Positions 55,385-64,000 of a stretch of 64,000 nt of DNA are shown piece by piece. This stretch comes from Scilla litardierei (lineage: Eukaryota > Streptophyta > Magnoliopsida > Asparagales > Asparagaceae): contig CM061134.1 of NCBI GenBank assembly GCA_030789695.1, forward strand, positions 67,245,486 to 67,309,485, given 5' to 3'. The position numbers and the translations under genes are program-made. Every line of letters starts with the position of its first letter. Within the stretch, counting starts at the first letter, position 1. The notes beneath the pieces were generated by a model that ran no database searches, was not told the origin of the DNA, and saw only the letters and a program-made list of their open reading frames with translations.

Positions 55385-56333
55385 AATCATGATTCACATC
55401 ATTTTGATCCAACGGAGCACGGCCAGGGAATTTACTAAGCCAGGATCACGTATCCCTTAGAGTAGCTAGGGTGATCTAACAAACTTAGCCAAGCACATTG
55501 ACTGGATCATGGTCCATTGAATGAAGCTTGTCATTTTTATGTGTGACATAGACTAAAAGGCTTTTATTAACAATTAATTAATCATATCAACTAGTTGAGT
55601 ACTTAAAATTCAAAATTTTAGGATTTGTTTAATAACGTTTATTAAATCCTTATCAACTTTAAGGTTCTCGTTGTCCAATGTGCTACCCTAATCAACATTA
55701 GGATTTTAATAAATCATTTTCAACACTTTAAAGTGAATTCATTAAATGAGAAATATTATTGAAACGATTAAAATAATAATCGTTATTAGAGAGGACTACC
55801 CTAATCAGGAATTAGGTTGTTAAAAGTTGTAATAATTATTAAAACATGGCATGTCATTAAAATTTATCTTATAAATTTTAAACAGGTTTTAATGGATAAC
55901 CTAAAAGGTTTCATCAATTATCACATAATAAATCACGGCCATTAAAACATAAACTACTCTAATTTTATCGCATAAAAAAGGCATCCAACTATTTAACAAT
56001 TAAATAGAACAACATGTTTAAAACATTTATCTAATAAATAATTAACCTACATCTATAATTTAACACTTAAATTAAAACCATGATTTTAAACCTTAAAAAA
56101 GTTTCATAAAAAATTATCATATAATTTTTATTTCATAAACTACGTTTTAAAATCATCATAAAAATTTTCATGTTTCTAAAATTATTTTTATCGCATAAAA
56201 GAATTTTAAAAACATCTCAAATGAAAAACGGTTTCATTATAACAATAACGTATAAAGTTAAAACTTTAGCATGTATTTAAAAAGCATTCTTCGATTAATA
56301 AAATCATAGTCCTTAGATCAAGATACAGACTAA
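55385..56333 (-). other. E1 5' internal region, AT-rich, no gene seen
   Basis: Host sequence of E1 between E6 and the E1 primer site. Very AT-rich with many ATTAAA words. No frame over 60 codons and no gag-like match. The 53 bp at 45635-45687 belong to the same region. Confidence 0.6.
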
Positions 56334-56345
56334 GCTCTAATACCA
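56334..56345 (-). other. E1 primer binding site, tRNA-iMet
   Basis: The minus strand reads TGGTATTAGAGC, one change from TGGTATCAGAGC, one base inside the 5' LTR. It fixes E1 as a minus-strand copia element. Confidence 0.85.
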
Positions 56346-56346
56346 C

Positions 56347-57793
56347 TGTAGGGTTTTGATGGACCCATAGGGCACATTTTATGCCCGTCCTAAGTCAAAT
56401 GGACCACAGACGCAAAAGAATGCAGTGAAAAAAATAGATACGTTAAACTATTTAACGAGGCCCTAAAGTTCAAGACCCTTAGCCAGGATCTCTGCCAACT
56501 TGGGATGGGTCTGACCAACCCAAGAGGGAGCTAAGCTACTGCGATTAAATGAAAAGAACGCTAATTAAATTTACATAACCGGAACCTTGCCTTGGTACAG
56601 GCAAGGTGTATCGCACCGTCTTCCAAGTCGCTCCCCGTCCCATGCCAAACCGCTCCTTGAACCACTCCGCGACCCGAGGCAAGCAATCCTCTTGTCCCCG
56701 AGCCAACACGCGATCGAAGAAAGTTTCACTCGAGTGTGAACCTTCGCCAAGATTTCTGATCGGATCCGAACCCCTTCGTGGCTTTGCTAGAGCCCTTCAG
56801 GAGTAAGGCTGAAATTATAGGGAGAAGAGAATATTTAATTTAAGCCTAGATCCGAGCGTGCTACAACATTTTTGGGAGCCGCTCAGATCTAGAGCGTGGG
56901 ACGAGTTTAGAGGAGGAGAGCAAACCCCTATTTATATAGGCGGCTGACCCCTCCCCTTTACTCCACTTCCGATGTAGGACTAAATATTTTGGAGTTAATA
57001 ATTCAAGTTAGTTTACCTTTAATAAAGGCCAAACTTCCATGAATTTTAACTCCCTCTCCGTTGAGCTTCACGATGGATACAAACTATCAAATCGAAGGGC
57101 GTTCAACGGTAAACGCGTAGGAAAAAACGACATGTCAATCGGAGTACGTTTGACCCCTCAATTGATCGTCTAATGATCAGCCCAAAGCTATTTTTCATCG
57201 AAAAACAACCGTCAAAAAAACTGCACACAGACTAGGGTTTCTGCACCCAGATGTGGGACCCACCGAGTGGTCTCCACTGCACAAAACTGGTCGACTGGGT
57301 GCCTGCAACCCAGCCTGGGCACAGGCACCCAGGCCTGGGCCTGGGCCTGGGCCCGTGCCCCTGCCCAGGGTGCCCGCCCTGGGCACCTGGCGCCAGGGTG
57401 CTTGGGCCTGGTCGCCAGGCCCAGGCCCAGTGCGCCTAGCACCCTGGGCACCCAGGCACTAGGCGCCTGGCCTGCCTGGGACAGGCGTCCAGGCCATCCA
57501 CCCGGTTCTGGCCTGGGTCAGTCTAGGCTGACCTATGTGTGTTGTCTTGACTCGTTTTGGACCTAACTTTTGCATTTGGCGTCCGATTTGGACGCCGTTC
57601 GAACCTGTGTTTTCACTGGGACGTTCCCGTCTTACGGTAAAATTTTCCTTGCGTTTATCTCATTAAATATTGTCGTAAACAATTTACGACACATTTAACT
57701 CAGTTTGCATCATATGCAAAATAGTCCCCTGTCTAAGCTTAAAATATCATTTGCATCAAATACAAATGATTTCACGATATACATCCCCCAATA
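56347..57793 (-). repeat. E1 5' LTR
   Basis: 1447 bp, TGTAGGGTTT to CCCCCAATA, the last base pair step changed from CA to TA. A minus-strand TATATAAATA box lies at 56929-56938, and a GC-rich stretch of CCTGGGC/GCCCAGG words at 57290-57490 lies upstream of it. Open frames inside that GC-rich stretch on both strands are composition artefacts. Confidence 0.85.
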
Positions 57794-57798
57794 CTCAG

Positions 57799-58452
57799 GA
57801 CGAATGATGAATTGGAGTGTCGAGCTCAGTGAGGTCGACATTATCTATAAACTAATGGCAGCGATCAAGGGGCAAGCACTTGCAGACTTCGTGGCAGAGT
57901 GCACCGTGGGAGAGAATGGCGAGGCCCCGCCCAACAATCACTGGGTGCGGCACCCCAGCAGCTCGCCGTCAAAAATCTTCCCTCTAATTCCACTCAGTCC
58001 AATGCAAGCAGTGGGTCGTCCATGTCAATAAATCGGCCACAACATTGGGGAGCGGAGCAGGCATCATGATTACGACTCTAGAGGGGAGCCTATTGGAGTA
58101 CGCCCTCCGCTTCAATTTCTCAGCGACCAACAATGTGGCAGAGTACAAGGCCGTCCTCAACGGCCTAAATCTATGCCTGGCACTTGAAGCAACGAATGTG
58201 ATGTTGATTAGCGATTTGAGGTTGGTCGTCCAGCAAATTAAAGGAAGCTTCGAGGCAAGGGAGGAGCTGATGAAGCGATACTTGAAATGCGCCCGCATCG
58301 AACTTCTCAAATTTAGGATAGCGATAGTTCAACATCTGTCAAGGTCGAACAACCTCTGCGCCGACGCCCTCTCACAGCCGACTTCGTCTTCTCCGGCAGA
58401 AATCGAAAATGCCAAGTACATTGAGAACTTGCTGACCCCCAGCATTGAATAG
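57799..58452 (+). pseudogene. T RNase H, right part and second RNase H domain
   Basis: Reads MMNWSVELSEVDI, AIKGQALADFVAECT, then after a frameshift near 57960-58030 GSGAGIMITTLEGSLLEYALRF, NNVAEYKAVLNGL, LISDLRLVVQQIKG and CADALSQ. D and E residues of an RNase H fold are visible. Tat elements carry a second RNase H domain, which this resembles. TAG at 58450 ends the open stretch. Confidence 0.8.
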
Positions 58453-59735
58453 GGCGAGTTGATGTGCGTCGAACAGGAGCGATCGTGGATGGACGCGTTC
58501 GTCTCCTACCTGAAGACCGGAGCCGTACCAGAGGATAGGCTAGAGGCATGGAAGATCGAGAGATAGGCTTTATCGTTCGTGATATTCGGTAACGTACTCT
58601 ACCGAAAGCATTGTGCAAAGAACGATGTATTGCCCTATTTAAAGTGTCTTGAGCCGAGAAGAGCTGAGGAGGTCGTCCGAGAGATACATGATGAATTCTA
58701 CGAGAATCATCAAGGTGGCTGCACCCTGGCACATAAGACAGTCTGACAGGGCTACTATTGGCCCACTATACTGAAGGATGCGATCAACTTTGTCAAGCGA
58801 TGCGAGGAGTGCCAAAAATTCTTCAATCACACAAAGGCTCCTCCCGCCGACCTGATTCCAATCCTTAGCCCGGTTCCATTTGCCAAGTAGAGTCTCGACA
58901 TCCTCGGACCATTCCGGATGGCAACTGGAGGAAGGAAGTACCTAGTTGTCACCGTCGATTACTTCACCAATTTGATAGAAGCGGAGTCCCTAGTGCGCAT
59001 TACCTCAAAAGACATGAAGAACTTCATCTGGAAGTCTGTCATATGCCGCTTTGGGATACCCCACTCCATAGTGACGGACAACGGGACATAGTTCGACTCC
59101 ACGAACTTCAGGGAGTTCTATTCAGACTAGGGCATCAACCTCCACTTCGCCTCCATAACACACCCACAGTGCAATAGCATGGCCGAAGCAGCGAACAAAT
59201 GCATCCTTGAACCCCTGAAGAAGGAGGCCGGCAATGCTCCTGGATCTTGGCCCGACGAGCTACCCGGTATCCTTTGGTCTTACCGCACCACCTACAAAGC
59301 TTCAACTGGTGAGAGCCCCTTCATGCTAGCTTATGAGGCAGAAGTCATCGTCCCGGTGGAAGTCGGCGAACATTCTCTCCACCTCCAGTACTTTGACAAA
59401 CAAGCAAATGAAGAAGGCCTCAACCTCAACATCGAACTCCTCGATGAGGTAAGGGATCGTGCTCTAACATGTCTTATCAAGCACAACCAAAGGATGGCGA
59501 GGTATTACAATTCTTAGGTGAAGAAGTGAAGCTTCAGAGTCGGTGACATCGTCTTCAACGACGCCACCTTCAAGCCCGAGGTCGGCCGCCGCAGAAATCT
59601 CTCGTTAAATGGGAGGGCCCCTACACAATAGCAGACATCGTGGGACCCGCGACTTACATTTTGGCAAACATGGAGGACGAAGAGCTAGCTCATTCATAGA
59701 ACGCCCAACACCTACTCAAGTACTATCAATAAAAT
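58453..59735 (+). pseudogene. T integrase, broken
   Basis: The HHCC finger is seen as TLAHKTV...CEECQKF (58725-58820), then SLDILGPFRMATGGRKYLVVTVDYF and VTDNGT near 59070, and a C-terminal part open at 59179-59517 (AEAANKCILEPLKKEAG, WSYRTTYKASTGESPFMLAYEAE). Stops replace residues at about 58564, 58744, 58888 and 59089. After 59517 the frame is readable to about 59700 (SFRVGDIVFNDATF). It would insert the DNA copy into the genome. Confidence 0.8.
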
Positions 59736-59980
59736 TTGTATTTTATATATTTGTACCAACAATGTATTGTTTGAATAAAAGTTTCAGATCCCCTCCAAGA
59801 TAAAAAGCGCCTCCATAAAGGCCGCCTTAATCATCTGGAGAGGGCTAATTCACTACAAGTAAACTCTTGTGTTTTTGTTTATACATACGTATTATACGAA
59901 CTGAAATTGTAGCCTGCCACGCAAACCGAAATCATAAAATGCGGGGTCGGCTACGGCCACTCTATACCCGCGATCTTGAA

Positions 59981-61170
59981 GACCTCCGGGACTGTTCACC
60001 ATCCAAACTGGAGTTATAAATACGGGGTCTGTCTATACCCACAATCTTGAAGACCTCCGGGACTGTTCGCCATCCAAACTGGAGTTATAAATGCGGAGTC
60101 TGTCTATACCAGCAATCTTGAAGACCTCTGGGGCAGTTCGCCATCCAAACCGGAGTTATAAATACGGGGTCCGTCTATACCTGCAATCTTGAAGACCTCC
60201 GGGGCCGTTCTCCATCCAAACCAGAGTTATAAATGTAGGGTCAGTCTATACCCGGAATCTTGAAGACCTTCGGGGCAGTTCACCATTCAAATCGGAGTTA
60301 TAAATGTGGGGTCAGTCTATACCCGGATCTTGAAGACTTCGAGGGCAAGTCATGGTGCAACTACCCATAGCATGCCGGGCATCGCTAACCAAACTAAAAA
60401 GTGGCTTGAAGATGGGTTCTGCCTGAAATTCTCCCTCGAGAAGACTTTCGGGGCAGGTCGCGGTGCAAATACCCATAGCGTGCTGGGCTTCGCTAACCAA
60501 ACTGGACATGGTCTTAAAAAAGGGTTCTGCCTGAAATTCTTCCTCTGGAATACTTCCGGGGCAGGTTGCGGTGCAGCTACCCATAGCATGTCAGGCGTCT
60601 CTAAACAAACCAGACAGGGGATTGAAGAAGGGTTTTGCCCGAAATTCGCTCTCAGGAAGACTTCTAGGGCAGGTCACGGTGTAGCTACCCATAGCGTGCC
60701 GGGCTTCGCTAACCAAACTGGACAGTTGCTTGAAGAAGGGTTCTGCCTGAAATTCGCCCTCAGAAGACTTTCGGGGCAGGTCGCAGTGCTGCTACCCATA
60801 TCATGTCGGGCTTCGCTAACCAAACTGGACAGAGGCTTAAAGAAGGGTTCTGCCCGAAATTTGCCCTCAGGAAGACCTCGGGGGCAGTTCTCCATCAAAA
60901 CCAGAGTTATAAATGCAGGGTCAGCTACGACCACTCTATACCCATGAACTTGAAGACCTCCGGTGCAGTTCGTCTTCCAAACCGGAGTTATAAATGCGGG
61001 GTCGGCTACGACCACTCTATACCCGCGATCTTGAAGACCTCCGGGGTAGTTCGCCATCCAAACCAGAGTTATAAATGATGGGTCGGCTACGGCCACTCTA
61101 TATCCACGATCTTGAAGACCTCCGGAGCAGTTTGCCCTCCAAACCAGAGTTATAAATGAGGGGTCGGCCA
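59981..61170 (+). repeat. T tandem-repeat region, A-B-A arrangement
   Basis: Units of 71 bp containing GACCTCCGGG and GGAGTTATAAAT start at 59981, 60052, 60123, 60194 and 60265. Then come five units of 108 bp (one of 107) starting at 60343, 60451, 60559, 60667 and 60774. Then 81-bp units, longer relatives of the first type with an added GGCTACGACCAC word, follow at about 60955, 61036 and 61117. The 108-bp unit is a multiple of three, so both strands show repetitive open frames here; I do not read them as genes. Confidence 0.85.
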
Positions 61171-61455
61171 CGTACAACGCCCTCAAAAACCCCTGGAGGC
61201 GATCTGTCTCCACAAAGAACTTTGCCAACTCAATCACACTCAAACTCCACAACATTCTGCTTCTCCAGAGCATTAGCCACTTCCAAGCAGAAAGTTGGGG
61301 GCATACACACAAAGGCAAAAATAGCGACAAGCAACAACACATGCACAAACAAGGCGAACCGCCTATGGAATACTTCATTAAAGTTAAATTTTACATTTGC
61401 ATTAAAATTCCTCCACTAGGTCCTACGCCTATCCCCGAGACCGACCTTACATATG

Positions 61456-62943
61456 CTACCCCACAACCGCCTTATGGCGCCTCTGTATGGGCCCAGCTTC
61501 AGTCTCATCTGGTTCCGTCGTTGTGACCTTCCCATGGTCTTCGACAACGCCGCCAGCCTGATCATCATCAGCATAATCGTCGCCAGACTGATCGCCGCCA
61601 AACGGACCTGCTTCCCTGGCTTCTTCTTCCTCCTCGCCATCTGAGGCCGCCATCAATGCAGAGAAGTCAATTTCCAGACCGGAATGTAGCCTCTTCAACC
61701 TCTTCCCCACCCTCTCGAGGCCAGCTTGAAGGCCATCCTGTAAGCCTGCCTCCCGGGCCTCCACCAAGCTCTTGATCCGGATTTCCTTCATGAGGGGGGC
61801 GAGCTCATCCATCTGGTACTTGATGATGGCCTCCACCTTCGCAGCCTCAAGATCAACCTTCTTCAGCTCCGCCACCTGACGCACGAGCTCGACAATCTCA
61901 TGCCCATTCACCTCCACCTTCGCGGCATGGGCGTTCTCTAGAGCGGCCCTTCGGGCCTCTGCCTCCTCAAGCTACCGGCCCAATTCATCCGAGATCTTAT
62001 ATTGCTTCTTCATCTTCTCCTTCTGGGCCACATGCAACTTGCGGAGTTCCTCCACTTTTGCATCCCTCCTCCGCAGCCGCTCTACGACCTCCTTGAGCTC
62101 AGTATCCTTCTTCTGTAGCTTGCCGTTGGCTACCTTAAGCTCATTCTTCTTCCGATTGAGGATCGCCATGAGCGCACCCACTTAGTGTGGCACTGCAAGG
62201 ATGTCATCGCTGCCACAGCCAATAATAGAAACAGAATCCATGAGCTTGCATGAATGAGTGCAGAACGGCAATATGAGCGGGGGAAAGCAACAAACCTGCA
62301 TGATGTGCCAAATCGTCGTGTCGCAGAGACGCTCAGGACCAACATTGTATAGGGACTCCTGGTCCCTGGGCAGCAAATTGTTCGCTGCCAGATGGGAAGC
62401 AACCCTGGCATCCTCGAACAACGACTCCTTGGCCCCCACCAGGTAGCTCGGCCCGTAGAGCTCGATCTTTGGGATTGCCAAGATCTCGGCCTTCTTCACT
62501 TTGAAGCAGGTGAGCGATGCCTTGCAGCTTGGATGCCCTGAGTCCGTCTTCCCCTGCTTCAAAGAGGGGCATCCAAAGGGCCAACGCTCGACCCCTGTAG
62601 CTTTGACTTGGGCCGACGGGCCTTGGGACGTCGCAATTGTCAGATCGGCCACCGGCTCCTCGACTGCAACGGGGTCGGCTAAGCTGCCCAATGCGACCTC
62701 GCTCGTAGGGGAGGGAGCGGCAACTGCGGGCGCCTTCTTCTTCGGCCTCTTGCTCTGCTCCTCCTCCTCAGTCTGCACAGTTGACGCCTCCTCCAGGCTC
62801 CGCTTCTGCCCGACCTTCTTCGGTAAGCTCTTCGACATCACCACCTTGCCTTTGACCTAGGCCGCCTGCTCCTTGGGCACCGATCCCTCGGTTGACGCCC
62901 CCTCCATGGCCATCCTCATCAGCTCGTCCCTCGACAAACTCAT
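61456..62943 (-). pseudogene. T antisense ORF, coiled-coil protein of unknown function
   Basis: A single minus-strand frame of 496 codons is broken only by TAG 62857-62859, TAA 62182-62184 and TAG 61972-61974, each readable as a changed Gln codon. The N-terminal part has acidic and basic runs (EEEEQSKRPKKK, a possible nuclear signal). The middle has no motif I know. The last 200 residues are heptad-rich (ILNRKKNELKVANGKLQKKD, VELVRQVAELKK) with an acidic end. Plus-strand frames over it are shadows. The lack of frameshifts suggests past selection. Confidence 0.6.
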
Positions 62944-63120
62944 GACCGCACCTGTAAAAAGAAAAGAGATCAGTGTGAGCAAATACAAAGAAGGTCGCTT
63001 AGATCGCAGTACCTTCGGGCCAGATATGGAGGGCGATCTGGGGTTCCTTGACCAGCTTTGCATGTATCTGAAGTTCGCAGGGAATCTCCATCAAGATCTG
63101 GGAGTTCTCCAGCTCATGCC

Positions 63121-64000
63121 TGTAACGGCCTGTTTTTGTATGTACGTATTTTATACGTATTTAATTAGTATAGTGATTTATTAGAGGTTTTATGATATGA
63201 TTTTATTATTAGGTTTCGTAACTCGAGCACACGATTTAATGATCGTGTTATTAATTTCTTTTACTTGTGGTTCATTTTGATTGCAGGGGCGAGATTGTAC
63301 TAATGAAATCGCCACTTAACCAAATTGATCCTTCGAATCTAATCTTAACCCAAGGATCTAACAAATCATTCCAAAATTGTATCTTGCTGATCCAATCTTA
63401 ACCAATATCCTAACCGAATGAATTATCACAGCTTAAATATTTTTAAGATATTATCATGAATAAGTATCCAAATTAAATAGTAAAATATCCTGACCAAACC
63501 CCATATTATCGTAACCAATGATCTTACCACATCCCCCTTGAACTTCATATCAAAACTTAACCAAAAAAATTATCTCATCTATATTATAGGGATTATCCAA
63601 ATACTAATTTTAATATCTTAACTGTATATATTTTTTACCCAAATCCCTTATAATCCACATCCTATCTTAATAATAAAAACATATCTATTAATTAATCTTA
63701 CCCTATCTTTTAACCTAACAAGTCATTTTCATATATATGTATGTACTAAAATATCATTCTTAATTTCTAAAATCAGAGTGATGTCTAATTTTACTAAACT
63801 GATTTTTCATAATCCTAAATATCCAAATTACCCATCACCCCAAATCTAATATGTTCTAACTAAAACTATTTTTATCAAATCTTATCATAACTAAACTAAA
63901 ATCCTCTAAGAAACTCTGTTGGTTTCCTTTCTCCTCCTTCCATTGTGTAACGGGGCCCCCATACACCCACATGCCCATACCTCACATCTCCTGTTAATTC
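63121..64000 (+). mobile_element. E7: start of another LTR-like sequence, running off the window
   Basis: TGTAACGGCCTG resembles the TGTAACGACTG start of the E6 LTR, and T-derived sequence ends just before it. The rest is AT-rich with repeated ATCTTAACC-type words and no open frame. Assignment as an LTR start is tentative. Confidence 0.4.

Larger units (their letters stand above)
11863..57793 (-). mobile_element. E1: Ty1/copia element containing all inner elements
   Basis: The right end has a 5' LTR (56347-57793) preceded on the minus strand by a tRNA-iMet primer site. The left end has a 3' LTR (11863-12420) with a polypurine tract next to it. Flanks GTCAG and CTCAG agree at four of five bases, and removing E1 rejoins the T RNase H frame. 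After subtracting E3 and E6 the internal part is about 4.9 kb and includes copia remnant E2. I find no intact E1 coding sequence. It is old and decayed. Confidence 0.8.
57794..63120 (+). mobile_element. T: 3' part of the Tat-type element
   Basis: RNase H resumes at 57799 in the frame left at 11862. Then come a second RNase H domain, integrase, a tandem-repeat region and an antisense ORF. Tandem repeats and an antisense ORF between integrase and the 3' LTR are known for several Tat-type elements such as Grande. E7 starts at 63121, so the T 3' LTR is not seen. Confidence 0.85.

Noticed and set aside
60306..60947. 213-codon plus-strand frame with a 36-residue repeat, and similar minus-strand frames
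   Set aside because: Produced by a 108-bp tandem unit that lacks stops in several frames; unit 4 is one base short and breaks the repeat. No known family.
62210..62295. Possible intron in the T antisense ORF (CAG|GTTTGT to GGCAG)
   Set aside because: Splicing there would break the frame, while the unspliced reading stays open; an alternative acceptor gives only 51 nt, too short for plants.

Overview
This is plant repeat DNA, most likely from a flowering plant with a large, transposon-rich genome. The window is one stack of nested LTR retrotransposons. I see no host gene, tRNA, rRNA or CRISPR array. A plant source is indicated by the element lineages (SIRE, Tork, Tat, Athila, Tekay-type chromovirus), by U-rich short introns, and by tRNA-Asp and tRNA-iMet primer sites. 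Several LTR pairs can be closed to the base by 5-bp target duplications, so the nesting order is read from sequence. Element labels below (L0, E0-E7, T) are mine.

Layout. 1-1006: L0, the 3' part of a Ty3-type LTR, abutting copia reverse transcriptase sequence. 1007-6098: E0, a decayed SIRE-type copia on the minus strand with its 5' LTR at 4728-6098. 6099-6943: a Tork-like copia remnant. 6944-11862 and 57794-63120: T, one Tat-type Ty3 element split by 46 kb of later insertions; its RNase H reading resumes at 57799. Inside T lies E1 (11863-57793, minus), a copia element that also holds copia remnant E2 (12837-16263). Inside E1 lie E3 (16269-45634, plus, TSD CTAAT) and E6 (45693-55379, plus, TSD CATAT). 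Inside E3 lie E4 (17158-27950, minus, TSD GTAAG, within the E3 5' LTR) and E5 (32834-39797, minus, TSD CAACT, within a putative intron of E3). From 63121 a new LTR-like sequence, E7, runs off the window.

Most interesting content. (1) E6, a Tekay-type chromovirus, carries two GT-AG introns (49398-49510 and 51931-52000). Removing both gives one 1485-codon gag-pol frame; keeping the first gives Gag only. (2) E3 and E4 are two Athila-like families with no RT, RNase H or integrase. Both have gag-protease, then a conserved AGGCAA-loop hairpin, then what looks like an autonomous second gene. In E4 this second gene has a palindrome array, a TATA box at the same spacing as in its LTR, a leader intron and an Athila-type ORF. 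(3) Both also carry, twice each, a hairpin with an AGGA/AGGG tetraloop and a changing stem, placed 5-6 nt before a polypurine tract AGCTTGGGGGA. (4) Several unrelated families carry family-specific palindrome clusters, in four of them directly upstream of the TATA box. (5) L0 contains five stem-loops with a conserved loop and five different, complementary stems.

Almost every coding region is broken by stop codons or frameshifts. The exception is the 1016-codon pol of E5, but that element has lost its Gag zinc knuckle and protease active site through a template-switch-like duplication. By eye, LTR pairs differ by about 1% in E6, 2% in E5 and several percent in E3 and E4, which agrees with the nesting order. 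No alignment or database search was run.
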